In this document: positions 10,859 to 20,521 of the stretch, in pieces | How positions within the stretch are numbered: position 1 is the first letter of the stretch | Layout: every line of letters begins with the position of its first letter | Assembly: GCF_040537815.1 (NCBI RefSeq) | Contig: NZ_JBEWSZ010000001.1 | Span: forward strand, 3,348,001 to 3,412,000 | Direction of reading: 5' to 3' | DNA: 64,000 nucleotides | Source of the DNA: Mesorhizobium shangrilense | Lineage (GTDB): Bacteria; Pseudomonadota; Alphaproteobacteria; Rhizobiales; Rhizobiaceae | Made by a program: the position numbers and the translations under genes | Notes under the pieces: generated by a model | Database searches by the model: none | What the model was told of the DNA's origin: nothing | Seen by the model: only the letters and a program-made list of their open reading frames with translations

Positions 10859-11677
10859 TTACCCGCGCTGCGCGGCCTGCTCGTCGCGCTGACGCTGGAC
10901 CTCGCGGCGCTTGTTGGCGAGCGAAGCAATGATGACGCCGACCGCGACAACGGCGATCAGGATGGTGCAGGCGGCATTGATCTCCGGTGTGACGCCCAGG
11001 CGAACCTGGCTGTAGATCTTCATCGGCAGCGTGGTGGCGCCAGGCCCGGAGGTGAAGCTGGCAATGACCAGGTCATCCAGCGACAATGTGAACGCCAGCA
11101 TCCAGCCGGACACGATTGCCGGCAAGATGACCGGCAGCGTGATCTGGAAGAAGGTCTTCACCGGCGGCGCGCCCAGATCCATTGCCGCCTCCTCCAGCGA
11201 GCGATCGAAGGTGACCAGGCGCGATTGCACGACGACCGCCACGAAGCACATGGTGAAGGTGATGTGGGCGAGCGTGACGGTGAGGAAGCCGCGATCAAGG
11301 CCGACGGCAACGAACAGCAGCAGCAGCGACAGGCCGGTGATGACTTCCGGCATGACCAGCGGCGCAAAGACCATGCCGGAAAACAGCACCCTGCCCTTGA
11401 AGCGCGTGTAGCGTGTCAAGGTCAGCGCCGCCAGCGTGCCGAGCACGGTCGCCACCGTGGCCGAGATCACGCCGACGCGCGCCGTTACCCAGGTGGCGTC
11501 CATCAGGCCCTGATTGTGGAACAGCGACACATACCATTTGGTCGAGAAGCCGCCCCAGACGGTGACCAGCTTCGACTCGTTGAAGGAGAAGACGATGAGC
11601 AGCACGATCGGCAGATAGAGAAAGGCAAAGCCCAGCACGATCGAGGTGATGTTGAAGCGGCTCCAGGTGGTGTTCAT
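10859..11677 (-). CDS. potI: Putrescine ABC transporter permease PotI
   Basis: This 272-residue inner-membrane permease has about six hydrophobic segments and the permease signature EEAAMDLGAPPVKTFFQITLP that docks on the ATPase. The C-terminus is charged and Gln/Arg-rich. The start ATG at 11677 overlaps the potH stop (ATGA), showing translational coupling; a longer frame starting at 11806 lies inside potH and is rejected. It is the last gene of potFGHI on the minus strand, convergent with the AsmA gene 44 bases away. Confidence 0.9.
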   Translation of the reverse strand: MNTTWSRFNITSIVLGFAFLYLPIVLLIVFSFNESKLVTVWGGFSTKWYVSLFHNQGLMDATWVTARVGVISATVATVLGTLAALTLTRYTRFKGRVLFSGMVFAPLVMPEVITGLSLLLLFVAVGLDRGFLTVTLAHITFTMCFVAVVVQSRLVTFDRSLEEAAMDLGAPPVKTFFQITLPVILPAIVSGWMLAFTLSLDDLVIASFTSGPGATTLPMKIYSQVRLGVTPEINAACTILIAVVAVGVIIASLANKRREVQRQRDEQAAQRG

Positions 11678-12642
11678 TTGTCCTGCTCCTGGGCGCGGGC
11701 CTGGGCCTGCTGGAAGATCATGATCGGCACGGTCAAGAGCAAGAGCAAGATGACGGCGACGGCGGACGAAACGGGCCAGTCGCGGTTGGCGAAGAACTCG
11801 TTCCACAACGTCTTGCCGATCATCAGCGTCTGCGATCCGCCGAGCAGGTCGGGGATGACGAACTCACCGACGGCGGGGATGAAGACCAGAAGGCAACCGG
11901 CGATGACGCCAGGCAGCGACAGCGGGAAGGTGATCTTCCAGAAGGCAGATGTCGGCGGGCAGCCCAGATCCTTTGCCGCCTCGATCAGCGAGTAATCCAT
12001 CTTCTCCAGCGACGAATAAAGCGGCAGCACCATGAAGGGCAGGTAGGAATAGACGATGCCGATGAAGATGGCCGTATAGGTGTTGAGGATGACCAGCGGT
12101 TCGCTGATGATATGCAGCGACAAGAGAAGCTGATTGAGCAGGCCCTCCGGCTTGAGGATGCCGATCCAGGCGTAGACGCGGATCAGAAACGACGTCCAGA
12201 ACGGCAGGATGACCAACATCAGCAATGTCGGGCGGATAGAGGCTGGCGCACGCGCCATGCCATAGGCGATCGGGTAGCCGACCAGCAGCGTCAGGATGGT
12301 CGATATGCCGGCAATGACCACGCTGGAAACATAGGCGTTGAAGTACAGGGCGTCCTGCGTCAGCCACACGTAGTTGTCGAAATTGAGCCCACCAAACCGC
12401 GCGAAAAACCCGGAAATGCCGTCGCTGAAGTCGAGCGTTGGCGTATAGGGCGGCATGGCGATCGCCGTCTGCGACAGCGATATCTTGAAGACGATGATGA
12501 AGGGAACCAGGAAGAAGAAGAGCAGCCAGACATAGGGAATGATAATGACAAGCCGGCTAATGAAACCAGCGCCCAGCCGGGCCAGGATCGACTTTGAAGC
12601 GTCCGACGGAGCGACCGTATCAGCGATGGCGACATTCGACAT
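11674..12642 (-). CDS. potH: Putrescine ABC transporter permease PotH
   Basis: This 322-residue permease pairs with PotI to form the channel. It has an N-terminal cytoplasmic stretch of about 35 residues, six hydrophobic helices and the EAA loop LIEAAKDLGCPPTSAFWKITFP. AGGGGCGGCC precedes the ATG, and the potG stop is eight bases upstream. The C-terminus (QQAQARAQEQDK) overlaps the start of potI by four bases. Length and order match the PotFGHI family. Confidence 0.9.
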   Translation of the reverse strand: MSNVAIADTVAPSDASKSILARLGAGFISRLVIIIPYVWLLFFFLVPFIIVFKISLSQTAIAMPPYTPTLDFSDGISGFFARFGGLNFDNYVWLTQDALYFNAYVSSVVIAGISTILTLLVGYPIAYGMARAPASIRPTLLMLVILPFWTSFLIRVYAWIGILKPEGLLNQLLLSLHIISEPLVILNTYTAIFIGIVYSYLPFMVLPLYSSLEKMDYSLIEAAKDLGCPPTSAFWKITFPLSLPGVIAGCLLVFIPAVGEFVIPDLLGGSQTLMIGKTLWNEFFANRDWPVSSAVAVILLLLLTVPIMIFQQAQARAQEQDK

Positions 12643-12650
12643 GGCCGCCC

Positions 12651-13790
12651 CTACCGTGTCAGCACGACGCCGGCGTCCGGCCGGAAGGAAACCCAGGCCC
12701 GGTCGCTCCAGTTCAGCGGATCCTCGGTGACGCGGGATGCGTTCATGGTGCTGGCGCGCACAACCTGCCCGTCGTCCAGCTTGACGTGATAGACGGTCAT
12801 GTCGCCGAGATAGGCAATGTCATACACCTCGCCCTCGATGGCGTTGACGGTCTCGGCAGGCTTCTTTGATGAAACCTTGATCTTCTCCGGCCTGATGGCG
12901 AAGGTAACCGATGCTCCGGGGGCGGCATTGCCGGCATTTTCCGTGCGGATCGTGATGCCGTTGCCGGCGTCGATGCTGGCCGCGCCGCTCTCGCCGCGCG
13001 CGATCTTGCCCTCGAACATATTCACATTGCCGACGAACCCGGCGACAAAGCGGGAGCTGGGCGCCTCGTAGACTTCCGCCGGTGTCGCGACCTGCATCAC
13101 CTCGCCCTTTTCGAGGATGGCGATGCGGTCAGCCATGGTCATGGCCTCTTCCTGGTCGTGGGTGACGACGACGAATGTCAGCCCCAGCGTCTGCTGCATG
13201 TCCATCAGTTCGAACTGCGTCTCCTCGCGCAGCTTCTTGTCCAGGGCGCCAAGCGGCTCGTCGAGCAGCAGCACTTTCGGCCGCTTGGCGACCGAGCGTG
13301 CCAGCGCCACGCGCTGGCGCTGGCCGCCGGACAGCTGGTGAGGCTTGCGCTTGGCGAACTGCTCCAGCTTGACCAGCTTCAGCATCTCGGCGACGCGCGC
13401 CGCGATTTCGGGCTTCGGCATGCCGTCCTGCTTGAGGCCGAAGGCGATGTTGTTCTCGACCGTCATATGCGGGAACAGGGCGTAGGACTGGAACATCATG
13501 TTGACCGGCCGCCGGTATGGCGGAATGCCGCGCAAATCCTGGCCGTCGAGCAGGATGCGGCCGGCGGTCGGCTCCTCGAAACCGGCGAGCATCCGCAGCA
13601 GCGTCGATTTCCCGCAGCCGGAAGCGCCGAGCAGCGCGAAGAACTCGCGCTCGAATATGGTCAGCGACAGATTGTTGACGGCGGTGAAATCACCGAATTT
13701 CTTGGTGACCTTGTCGAATTGAATGTACGGCTTGGCATTGGGGTCGGTCCACGGCGCAAAATCCCTGCGGATGCTGCCAAGCGATTTCAT
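12651..13790 (-). CDS. potG: Putrescine ABC transporter ATP-binding protein PotG
   Basis: This 379-residue ATPase energises the importer. Walker A is GASGCGKST, the signature is LSGGQRQRVALARS, Walker B is VLLLDEPLGALD, and the H-loop is VVTHDQEEA. The last 120 residues form the TOBE domain typical of polyamine and CysA-type ATPases (FAIRPEKIKV). I start it at the ATG at 13790, preceded by GGAG; the frame extends to 13922 without support. A strong hairpin lies between it and potF. Confidence 0.92.
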   Translation of the reverse strand: MKSLGSIRRDFAPWTDPNAKPYIQFDKVTKKFGDFTAVNNLSLTIFEREFFALLGASGCGKSTLLRMLAGFEEPTAGRILLDGQDLRGIPPYRRPVNMMFQSYALFPHMTVENNIAFGLKQDGMPKPEIAARVAEMLKLVKLEQFAKRKPHQLSGGQRQRVALARSVAKRPKVLLLDEPLGALDKKLREETQFELMDMQQTLGLTFVVVTHDQEEAMTMADRIAILEKGEVMQVATPAEVYEAPSSRFVAGFVGNVNMFEGKIARGESGAASIDAGNGITIRTENAGNAAPGASVTFAIRPEKIKVSSKKPAETVNAIEGEVYDIAYLGDMTVYHVKLDDGQVVRASTMNASRVTEDPLNWSDRAWVSFRPDAGVVLTR

Positions 13791-13935
13791 GTCCCACTCC
13801 GTCTCTGCTTGCCCCAAGTCCGTTTCAACGTGGTTGAACCGACCTGTAGCTGTCTTGTTTTGTAGCTGTCTGGTTTTGGGCACGATTCCTTTCGGAAAAC
13901 CGGTCCCCATTTTCGGTCCCACGCCCTGACGATGC

Positions 13936-13965
13936 CAGGTCCCGGCAGCTGGCTGCCGGGACCTG
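13936..13965. promoter_or_regulatory. Strong intercistronic hairpin between potF and potG
   Basis: Arms CAGGTCCCGGCAGC (13936-13949) and GCTGCCGGGACCTG (13952-13965) are perfectly complementary, giving at least 13 bp with a tight loop. There is no clear T-run on either side. Such a hairpin after a binding-protein gene usually stabilises the upstream message or attenuates read-through, so potF would be made in excess of potGHI. Nearby, GTAGCTGTCT occurs twice (13845-13871). Confidence 0.6.
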
Positions 13966-13975
13966 TTCGAGGATG

Positions 13976-15073
13976 TTATTGGCCGGTGACGATCTTGGTC
14001 CAGCTGCGCGTGATGACGCGCTGGGTCTTGGGATCATAGGGCGCAACGGTATAGAGCTTCTTTACCGTCTCCGCGTCGGGATAGACCGACGGATCGTCCA
14101 GCAGCGCCTTGTCGACGAACTGCTGCGAAGCCTTGTTGCCATTGGCATAAAGCACGACATTCGATGATTTCGCGATCACTTCCGGCGTCATCATGTAGTT
14201 GATGAATTCAAGCGCCTCGGCGACATGCGGCGCGTCGGCAGGGATCGCCATCTGGTCGAACCACATCTGTGCGCCTTCCTTGGGCACCGAATAGCCGATC
14301 TCCACACCCTGCTTGGCGTCGACCGCGCGGTTGCGGGCCTGGAACACGTCACCCGACCAGCCAACCGCCAGACAGATATCGCCGTTGGCGAGCGCGTTGA
14401 TGTATTCGGAAGAGTGGAATTTGCGGATGTAGGGCCGGATCTTCAGCATGGCCTCTTCGGCCTTGGCGATATCGTCGGGCGAAGTGCTGTTCGGATCGAG
14501 ACCGAGATATTTCAGCGCCGCCGGGATGATGTCGGCTGGCGAATCCAGCACATAGACGCCGCAGTCCTTCACCTTGGCCAGCTTCTCCGGATTGAAGAAT
14601 ACGTCCCAGCTGTCGATCTTGTCGGTGCCGAGCGCGGCCTGCACCTTCTTGATGTTGTAGCCGATGCCAACCGTGCCCCACATGTAGTTCACGGAATACT
14701 CGTTGCCGGGATCGTATTTGCCGGTCCGGTCCGTGATGACGTCCCACATGTTGGAAATGTTCGGCAGCTTCGACTTGTCGAGCTTCTGGAAGACCTTGGC
14801 CTGGATCTGGCGCGCAAGGAAATTGGCTGACGGTACGACGACGTCGTAGCCGCTGCCGCCGGCGAGCAGTTTGGTCTCCAGGATCTCGTTGGAATCGAAG
14901 GTGTCGTAGACGACCTTGACGCCGGTCTTCTTGGTGAAGTCGTCGATGATCGTCGGGTCGATGTAGTCCGACCAATTGTAGACATTGACCACGCGATCCT
15001 CCGCGTGACTGCCCGGCGTGAAAAGCGCCAGGAATGCCGAGGTTGCCGAAAGCCAGAGCGCTTTGCGGATCAT
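13976..15073 (-). CDS. potF: Putrescine-binding periplasmic protein PotF
   Basis: This 365-residue extracytoplasmic binding protein captures putrescine for PotGHI. A signal peptide (residues 1-24, ending GSHA) precedes VVNVYNWSDYIDP, the hallmark opening of PotD/PotF proteins. Conserved family blocks include NYMWGTVGIGYN, the SPADIIPAALKYLG region and MWFDQMAIPADAPH. AAAGGAGA lies nine bases before the ATG. It is the first gene of potFGHI, and its upstream region carries a 20-base inverted repeat that may be an operator. Confidence 0.92.
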   Translation of the reverse strand: MIRKALWLSATSAFLALFTPGSHAEDRVVNVYNWSDYIDPTIIDDFTKKTGVKVVYDTFDSNEILETKLLAGGSGYDVVVPSANFLARQIQAKVFQKLDKSKLPNISNMWDVITDRTGKYDPGNEYSVNYMWGTVGIGYNIKKVQAALGTDKIDSWDVFFNPEKLAKVKDCGVYVLDSPADIIPAALKYLGLDPNSTSPDDIAKAEEAMLKIRPYIRKFHSSEYINALANGDICLAVGWSGDVFQARNRAVDAKQGVEIGYSVPKEGAQMWFDQMAIPADAPHVAEALEFINYMMTPEVIAKSSNVVLYANGNKASQQFVDKALLDDPSVYPDAETVKKLYTVAPYDPKTQRVITRSWTKIVTGQ

Positions 15074-15177
15074 GCTGTTCTCCTTTGGTGAGTGTTCCGT
15101 CGCCGGCTTGGCGCAGCAAGTGCGCTGCCGGCATTTTGTTTCAGACTATTGAGCTTTCCCGGGGGCGACAAGCGCGA

Positions 15178-15197
15178 ACTGCCAGTATTGTGGCAGT
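15178..15197. promoter_or_regulatory. Inverted repeat upstream of potF, candidate operator
   Basis: ACTGCCA (15178-15184) and TGGCAGT (15191-15197) are perfect inverted 7-mers around GTATTG, 105 bases before the potF start. The size and symmetry suit a dimeric regulator. The surrounding 341-base gap (15074-15414) holds no gene that I can support. It must contain the potF promoter and the end of the EamA transcript. Confidence 0.4.
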
Positions 15198-15414
15198 CCA
15201 ACGCAGGTTCGGCGAGGGCTCTATGTCGTGGGTTGGATGGCGTTCCGTTGCCGTCAGAGGCTTTCGCTACTGCGCGGACAGAAATACAACGATGTGATCC
15301 GGTCTCAAACGGGCCAGCGGGGAGACTTGGCAAGATACGCCTGTCTTGTTGTTGCCGTAATCTCAGCCTGCCCGCCCGACAGCGACATTGTCAATGGCAA
15401 AGCCGTGGGCCGCA

Positions 15415-16368
15415 TCAATTAGGAGAAGGCAGGCCGCTGACACCAGGCCGCACGGGTCGCGTCTGACGCTTGAATTCCAATCCGATATGAACAAGCAGTG
15501 CCGTGACCACGACCGCGCCACCGATGATGGTGCGCACCGACGGCACCTCGGAATGAATGAGCCAGACCCATATCGGGCCAAGGATCGGCTCGAAGGTGCC
15601 GAGCAACGCGGCTATAGCCGCGGGGATCAGCCTGGCGCCGGTGGCGAAGAACGCAAGGCCGAGGCCGAGATTGACTACGCCGAAGGCAAACAGAAAGCCC
15701 ATGTCGTGGCCGGAAACGGCAAAAGTCGACGCCTGCGACGCCGCGAAGGCGGCGGCCAGTACCGTGCCAAGACAGGTGGCCGGCGTCATGCGCACATGGG
15801 CAAAGCGCCGCGTGATGACGGTGGCGATCGAGAACATGACGGCAATGAGCAGCGCCAGCCCGTCGCCGATGGGAGACACGGCGCCGTCAAGGGATTCCGA
15901 CACCATGATGGCGACGCCGGCAATGACGGCGGCAATCGCCACCCAGGTCGCCACGGACACTTTTTCGCGAAACAGCGCCCAGGCAAACAGCGCCGCCAGC
16001 AGCGGCACGCCGGCCTGCATCAGCAGGATGTTGGCAACGGTGGTGTAGGACAGCGCCACGACAAAGCAGGTCGATGCGATGGCAAAGCAGGACGCCACAG
16101 CAATGCCGGGCAGACCCATGTCGCGGAACAGCTTCAGGGTACCGCGCAAGCCATCGCGCCAGACCATGAAACAGACAAGAAAGGCGGCAGCCCAGACCGA
16201 ACGCCAGAAGACCACGGTCCAGCTGTCATCGGCGTGGATGAAACGGGCGAAGGTACCGCCAAAGCTCCACATCAGCGCTGACAGGAACACCAGCAGGAAG
16301 CCGGCGCACTCTTCGCGCCGGGAAACGATCGGCAAAACGGCAATCGGCGAAGACGCTGCGTCGGTCAT
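15415..16368 (-). CDS. EamA/DMT-family transporter
   Basis: This 317-residue polytopic protein is built of two EamA repeats with about ten hydrophobic helices. It includes LMWSFGGTFARFI in helix 1 and GTFEPILGPIWVWL near helix 9. Such proteins usually export amino acids or related metabolites; the substrate is unknown. The ATG at 16368 gives a normal N-terminus. A TTG at 16419 preceded by AGGGCAGG is an alternative that would add 17 residues. It lies upstream of potF on the same strand but 341 bases away, so it is probably not in the pot operon. Confidence 0.75.
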   Translation of the reverse strand: MTDAASSPIAVLPIVSRREECAGFLLVFLSALMWSFGGTFARFIHADDSWTVVFWRSVWAAAFLVCFMVWRDGLRGTLKLFRDMGLPGIAVASCFAIASTCFVVALSYTTVANILLMQAGVPLLAALFAWALFREKVSVATWVAIAAVIAGVAIMVSESLDGAVSPIGDGLALLIAVMFSIATVITRRFAHVRMTPATCLGTVLAAAFAASQASTFAVSGHDMGFLFAFGVVNLGLGLAFFATGARLIPAAIAALLGTFEPILGPIWVWLIHSEVPSVRTIIGGAVVVTALLVHIGLEFKRQTRPVRPGVSGLPSPN

Positions 16369-16521
16369 GGGCGCCACTGTCGAGGTTCTAGAGATGGAAC
16401 GATGCGCAACGGACGACAAAAACCTGCCCTATTCGCGTAGCCCAAAGTCGTCGACCGGGCGTGATCCAGGTAAATGCGATGGTTGTGGCAAAGGCCACCG
16501 CGCTTATTGTGGGTCGCAATC

Positions 16522-17964
16522 TTATTGAAAGTCGAATGCGCTCAGACCGGTGACCATCTCGTCGAGGCCAAGCGGGCGCGTCACGGGCGGTTCGGCCCGC
16601 GCCAGGCAACCGATGCGTTCGCACAACCTGCAGGCCGGCCCAACTGGTGTGGCCATGACAGCTCCCGCCTTTGCCGCGCCAGCGGCACCGGGAAGTGCCG
16701 CGCCATAGACGATCTCGTCGCGAAAACCGATGTCGCAACCCAACAGCAGCGCCGTGCGGCGCGGACGCTCCGAGAACGAGCCTTGCGGCCCTTCGAGCGT
16801 ACGGGCAATGCAGAGGAACTCCGCGCCATCCGGCATTTCCACCGCCTCGACGAAGATCTGGCCAGGCTGCGTGAAAGCGGCATGAACGGGGAGTTTCGGG
16901 CAACCGCCGCCGAAACGGCCTTGCGGGAATCCCTGGCTGCCGGCCTTGCGAAAGCGGTTGCCGGCATTGTCGACCTCGAGCATGAAGAACGGCACCGCGG
17001 AAGCGCCGGAGCGCTGCAACATCGTCAGCCTGTTTGCCGCCTGTTCGAAGGATACGCCGAAGCGCGAGCGCAGCACGTCGACATCGTAACGCGCACGCGT
17101 GGCCGCCGCATGGAAGGCCTGGTATGGCATCATCAGCGCGTGAGCGGCGTAGCGGCCGAGTTCGAAACGGGCCAGACGACGGGCCTCATCGGTGCTCAGC
17201 TTGAGCGCCTGGATCTCGCCGGCGACCGCAACCGTCATGCGGATCAGGCAAGCCTCCATCGCGACCTCGCGCAATTGATCGAATGGCGACAGGCGCTCGG
17301 ACAGAAAAAGGCGCTGCGAATGGCGGTCGTAGCGTCGTCGCCAGTTGGGCATGGTGGCGACCGGCAGCACCTTGACCACAATGCCATATTCACGCTTCAG
17401 CCAGGCTTTCAAGGCGCCGAACAGATCGTCGCCGGGATCGAGAACCGACGTGAATGCCTGGGCCTCTTCCTCGAGAGCCGCAAAATGGTTGGGACGACGC
17501 TGAAAGACCTCATGCACCTCGTCAATCGGCAACCGGGCGCCCGAAAGTGCGGTCGCCCTGCCCTCGCGGGCCAGGAGTTCATTGAGATCGGAAAGGCGTT
17601 CCGCCTGCTCGCGATAGGCGCGGAACAGCTTTATCACGGCGGCCGACGCATTGGGCGCTGCCTCGGCAATCTCGATCAGTTCCTGATCACCAGGCAGTTC
17701 GCCGACCAGCAGCGGATCTGTGAATACCTCTTTCAGCGCCGCGATCGATCCCCTCGCCTCACCCTGCAGTTCGTGAGGATCGACCTTGTAGACGGACGCC
17801 AGCTTCAGGATCAGCTGGACCGTCAGCGGCCGCTGGTTGCGCTCGATCAGGTTGAGATAGGACGGCGAAATGCCAAGCCCCTCGGCCATCGCCGTCTGAG
17901 TCAGCCCCTTGGCGTTGCGAACGCGACGTATCCGCGGACCGGCAAAGATCTTCTGGTCAGCCAT
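16522..17964 (-). CDS. XRE-family regulator of RamB/ScfR type
   Basis: This 480-residue cytoplasmic regulator has an N-terminal HTH (residues 8-62, TQTAMAEGLGISPSYLNLIE). A middle IrrE/M78-like domain lacks a recognisable HExxH zinc motif, so it is probably a ligand sensor. The C-terminal part ends in a cysteine cluster C-x2-C-x4-C (about 445-453). This is the layout of RamB and ScfR proteins, which respond to short-chain acyl-CoA or acetate and control isocitrate lyase in Corynebacterium and others. It is transcribed divergently from aceA across a 238-base gap, which makes it the likely aceA regulator. AAGGACGATCCG precedes the ATG. Confidence 0.8.
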   Translation of the reverse strand: MADQKIFAGPRIRRVRNAKGLTQTAMAEGLGISPSYLNLIERNQRPLTVQLILKLASVYKVDPHELQGEARGSIAALKEVFTDPLLVGELPGDQELIEIAEAAPNASAAVIKLFRAYREQAERLSDLNELLAREGRATALSGARLPIDEVHEVFQRRPNHFAALEEEAQAFTSVLDPGDDLFGALKAWLKREYGIVVKVLPVATMPNWRRRYDRHSQRLFLSERLSPFDQLREVAMEACLIRMTVAVAGEIQALKLSTDEARRLARFELGRYAAHALMMPYQAFHAAATRARYDVDVLRSRFGVSFEQAANRLTMLQRSGASAVPFFMLEVDNAGNRFRKAGSQGFPQGRFGGGCPKLPVHAAFTQPGQIFVEAVEMPDGAEFLCIARTLEGPQGSFSERPRRTALLLGCDIGFRDEIVYGAALPGAAGAAKAGAVMATPVGPACRLCERIGCLARAEPPVTRPLGLDEMVTGLSAFDFQ

Positions 17965-17984
17965 CGGATCGTCCTTGACAGGAA

Positions 17985-18134
17985 TTTACAGACATCCGCG
18001 CATGATACCCGTGACAGCATCTTTTACAAGTATGACAAATTTACAGCCTTCACCTGTCAAACACAACACAGGTTTTCTCTTATTTTCCGCGAGATTCCTG
18101 GTTTTCTCTGGCCCATTTCGCGCTGCAATGTAAA
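17985..18134. promoter_or_regulatory. Cluster of TTTACA/TGTAAA elements between regulator and aceA
   Basis: The hexamer TTTACA occurs at 17985-17990, 18023-18028 and 18040-18045, and as TGTAAA at 18129-18134. Two copies sit in the longer shared string AATTTACAG. The cluster is confined to the divergent gap, so it is a candidate operator array for the RamB/ScfR-type regulator. It does not match the RamB consensus that I know. Confidence 0.35.
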
Positions 18135-18202
18135 CTCAGTCACACAAAGGCAGCACATTTGACTGCAGCCTGAGGCAGATCGCAGAATCTTCGGAGTGAC
18201 CA

Positions 18203-19492
<1,290 letters not shown>

Positions 19493-19548
19493 CTGGACAT
19501 AGACAGAGGAAACGCCCGAAGGGGCATGGACAGACAGGGAGAAGACCA

Positions 19549-19791
19549 ATGGCATCGATCAGCCGCGTCAAGGAACGGGCGGAAGAACAAGCGACCACCA
19601 TGAGCGTCGACCAGCAAGCAACGATCCGCATGCTGGCGAACGACCTGCACAGACTCAACCAGTCCGTGATGAAGGCGGTCGAGGCGGGCGTCTCGGTGGA
19701 ACTTGTGCGCTCCGCAAGGCATCATGGCGGTGACGGCAATTGGGGCGATCTGCTGATACCGGTGATCGTCACGCAGCAGCGCCACGACTGA
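19549..19791 (+). CDS. Small conserved-looking protein downstream of aceA
   Basis: This 80-residue soluble protein has no signal peptide or membrane segment. It has a helical N-terminal half (VKERAEEQATTMSVDQQATI) and a short C-terminal part with HHGGDGNWGDLLIPVI. I recognise no family. The ribosome site GGGAGAAG is excellent, it starts 56 bases after aceA, and a strong terminator follows 24 bases after its stop, so it looks like a real second gene of the aceA transcript. A role linked to glyoxylate metabolism is only an inference from position. Confidence 0.7.
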   Translation: MASISRVKERAEEQATTMSVDQQATIRMLANDLHRLNQSVMKAVEAGVSVELVRSARHHGGDGNWGDLLIPVIVTQQRHD

Positions 19792-19814
19792 GCGAGAAGC
19801 CCCTTGATTGAACA

Positions 19815-19853
19815 ATCACCTGCGCAGTGTCTGCGCAGGTGATTTTTATTTTT
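19815..19853 (+). terminator. Rho-independent terminator of the aceA transcript
   Basis: Perfect 13-bp arms ATCACCTGCGCAG (19815-19827) and CTGCGCAGGTGAT (19831-19843) with a TGT loop are followed by TTTTTATTTTT. It is one of the strongest intrinsic terminators in the window and ends the transcript of aceA and the 80-codon gene. Confidence 0.92.
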
Positions 19854-20007
19854 GCAGACACAACAGTACAGAGGCACTACAAATCTTACCGGCTCCAACA
19901 ACTTTTTTGATACGCTTCATTTCAACTTGACTTGGGCCGCGATCTCACGCCATTAGTCCCTCAAATTTCAACTCTGCATTGAAATAGAGCGAACGGCCCG
20001 CCCGCCC

Positions 20008-20481
20008 ATGTGCCCAGTGAATCGCGAGAACGAGACTGCAAGACACCTGAATCTGGTGTCCCCGAAAACGGACAAGGAGATATCCGCGGAACTGTCCCAG
20101 GTGCTGGTTGTGGGGAAATCTCCCATCAACCGCGTGGTGGTTTCAAAGATCGTGGAGCGATCCGGACTGAAGCCGATCTCCGAATCGCCTGAAACGGCGG
20201 CAAAAACCTTGCGATCCCTTATTCCAGGCGCCGTTGTCCTTGATGGTGGCCCCGACAACAGGGACTGCGATGGCCTGCTGTCAGGCATTGAGGCGCTGCG
20301 TCGAGCCTCGGGGAGATCACGCCCTCCCGTGATACTGCTTTCCACCAAGAACGGCACGCCGGAAAGCCTGGGCCTGTCGAGCGTCGTTGATGTCGTGGTC
20401 GCCAAGCCGATCACAACCGAGCGGCTGCAACCGGTGATCGATCGGCTGATCGAACTCGGGCGCAACCCGGAAGTTGGCTGA
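20008..20481 (+). CDS. Orphan receiver-like protein with atypical acidic pocket
   Basis: This 157-residue protein is a single CheY-like receiver fold with no output domain. Strand 1 reads QVLVVGKSPINR, where typical receivers have an Asp pair before the xxNR turn; here Gly-Lys takes that place. The expected phospho-acceptor Asp79 (GAVVLDGGPD) and the Lys of the VVAKPIT loop remain. It could be a degenerate receiver that does not bind Mg2+ normally. No kinase is adjacent. The ATG at 20008 has a poor ribosome site, so the start may be a little downstream. Confidence 0.65.
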   Translation: MCPVNRENETARHLNLVSPKTDKEISAELSQVLVVGKSPINRVVVSKIVERSGLKPISESPETAAKTLRSLIPGAVVLDGGPDNRDCDGLLSGIEALRRASGRSRPPVILLSTKNGTPESLGLSSVVDVVVAKPITTERLQPVIDRLIELGRNPEVG

Positions 20482-20490
20482 TAAACGCGA

Positions 20491-20521
20491 AATAGGCTGA
20501 GCGGAGCAGGCTCAGCCTATT
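20491..20521. terminator. Hairpin between convergent genes, weak terminator
   Basis: Arms AATAGGCTGAGC (20491-20502) and GCTCAGCCTATT (20510-20521) form a perfect 12-bp stem that overlaps the HAD gene's stop codon. T-runs are short (TTT on the minus strand), so termination is plausible but not certain. Confidence 0.5.
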
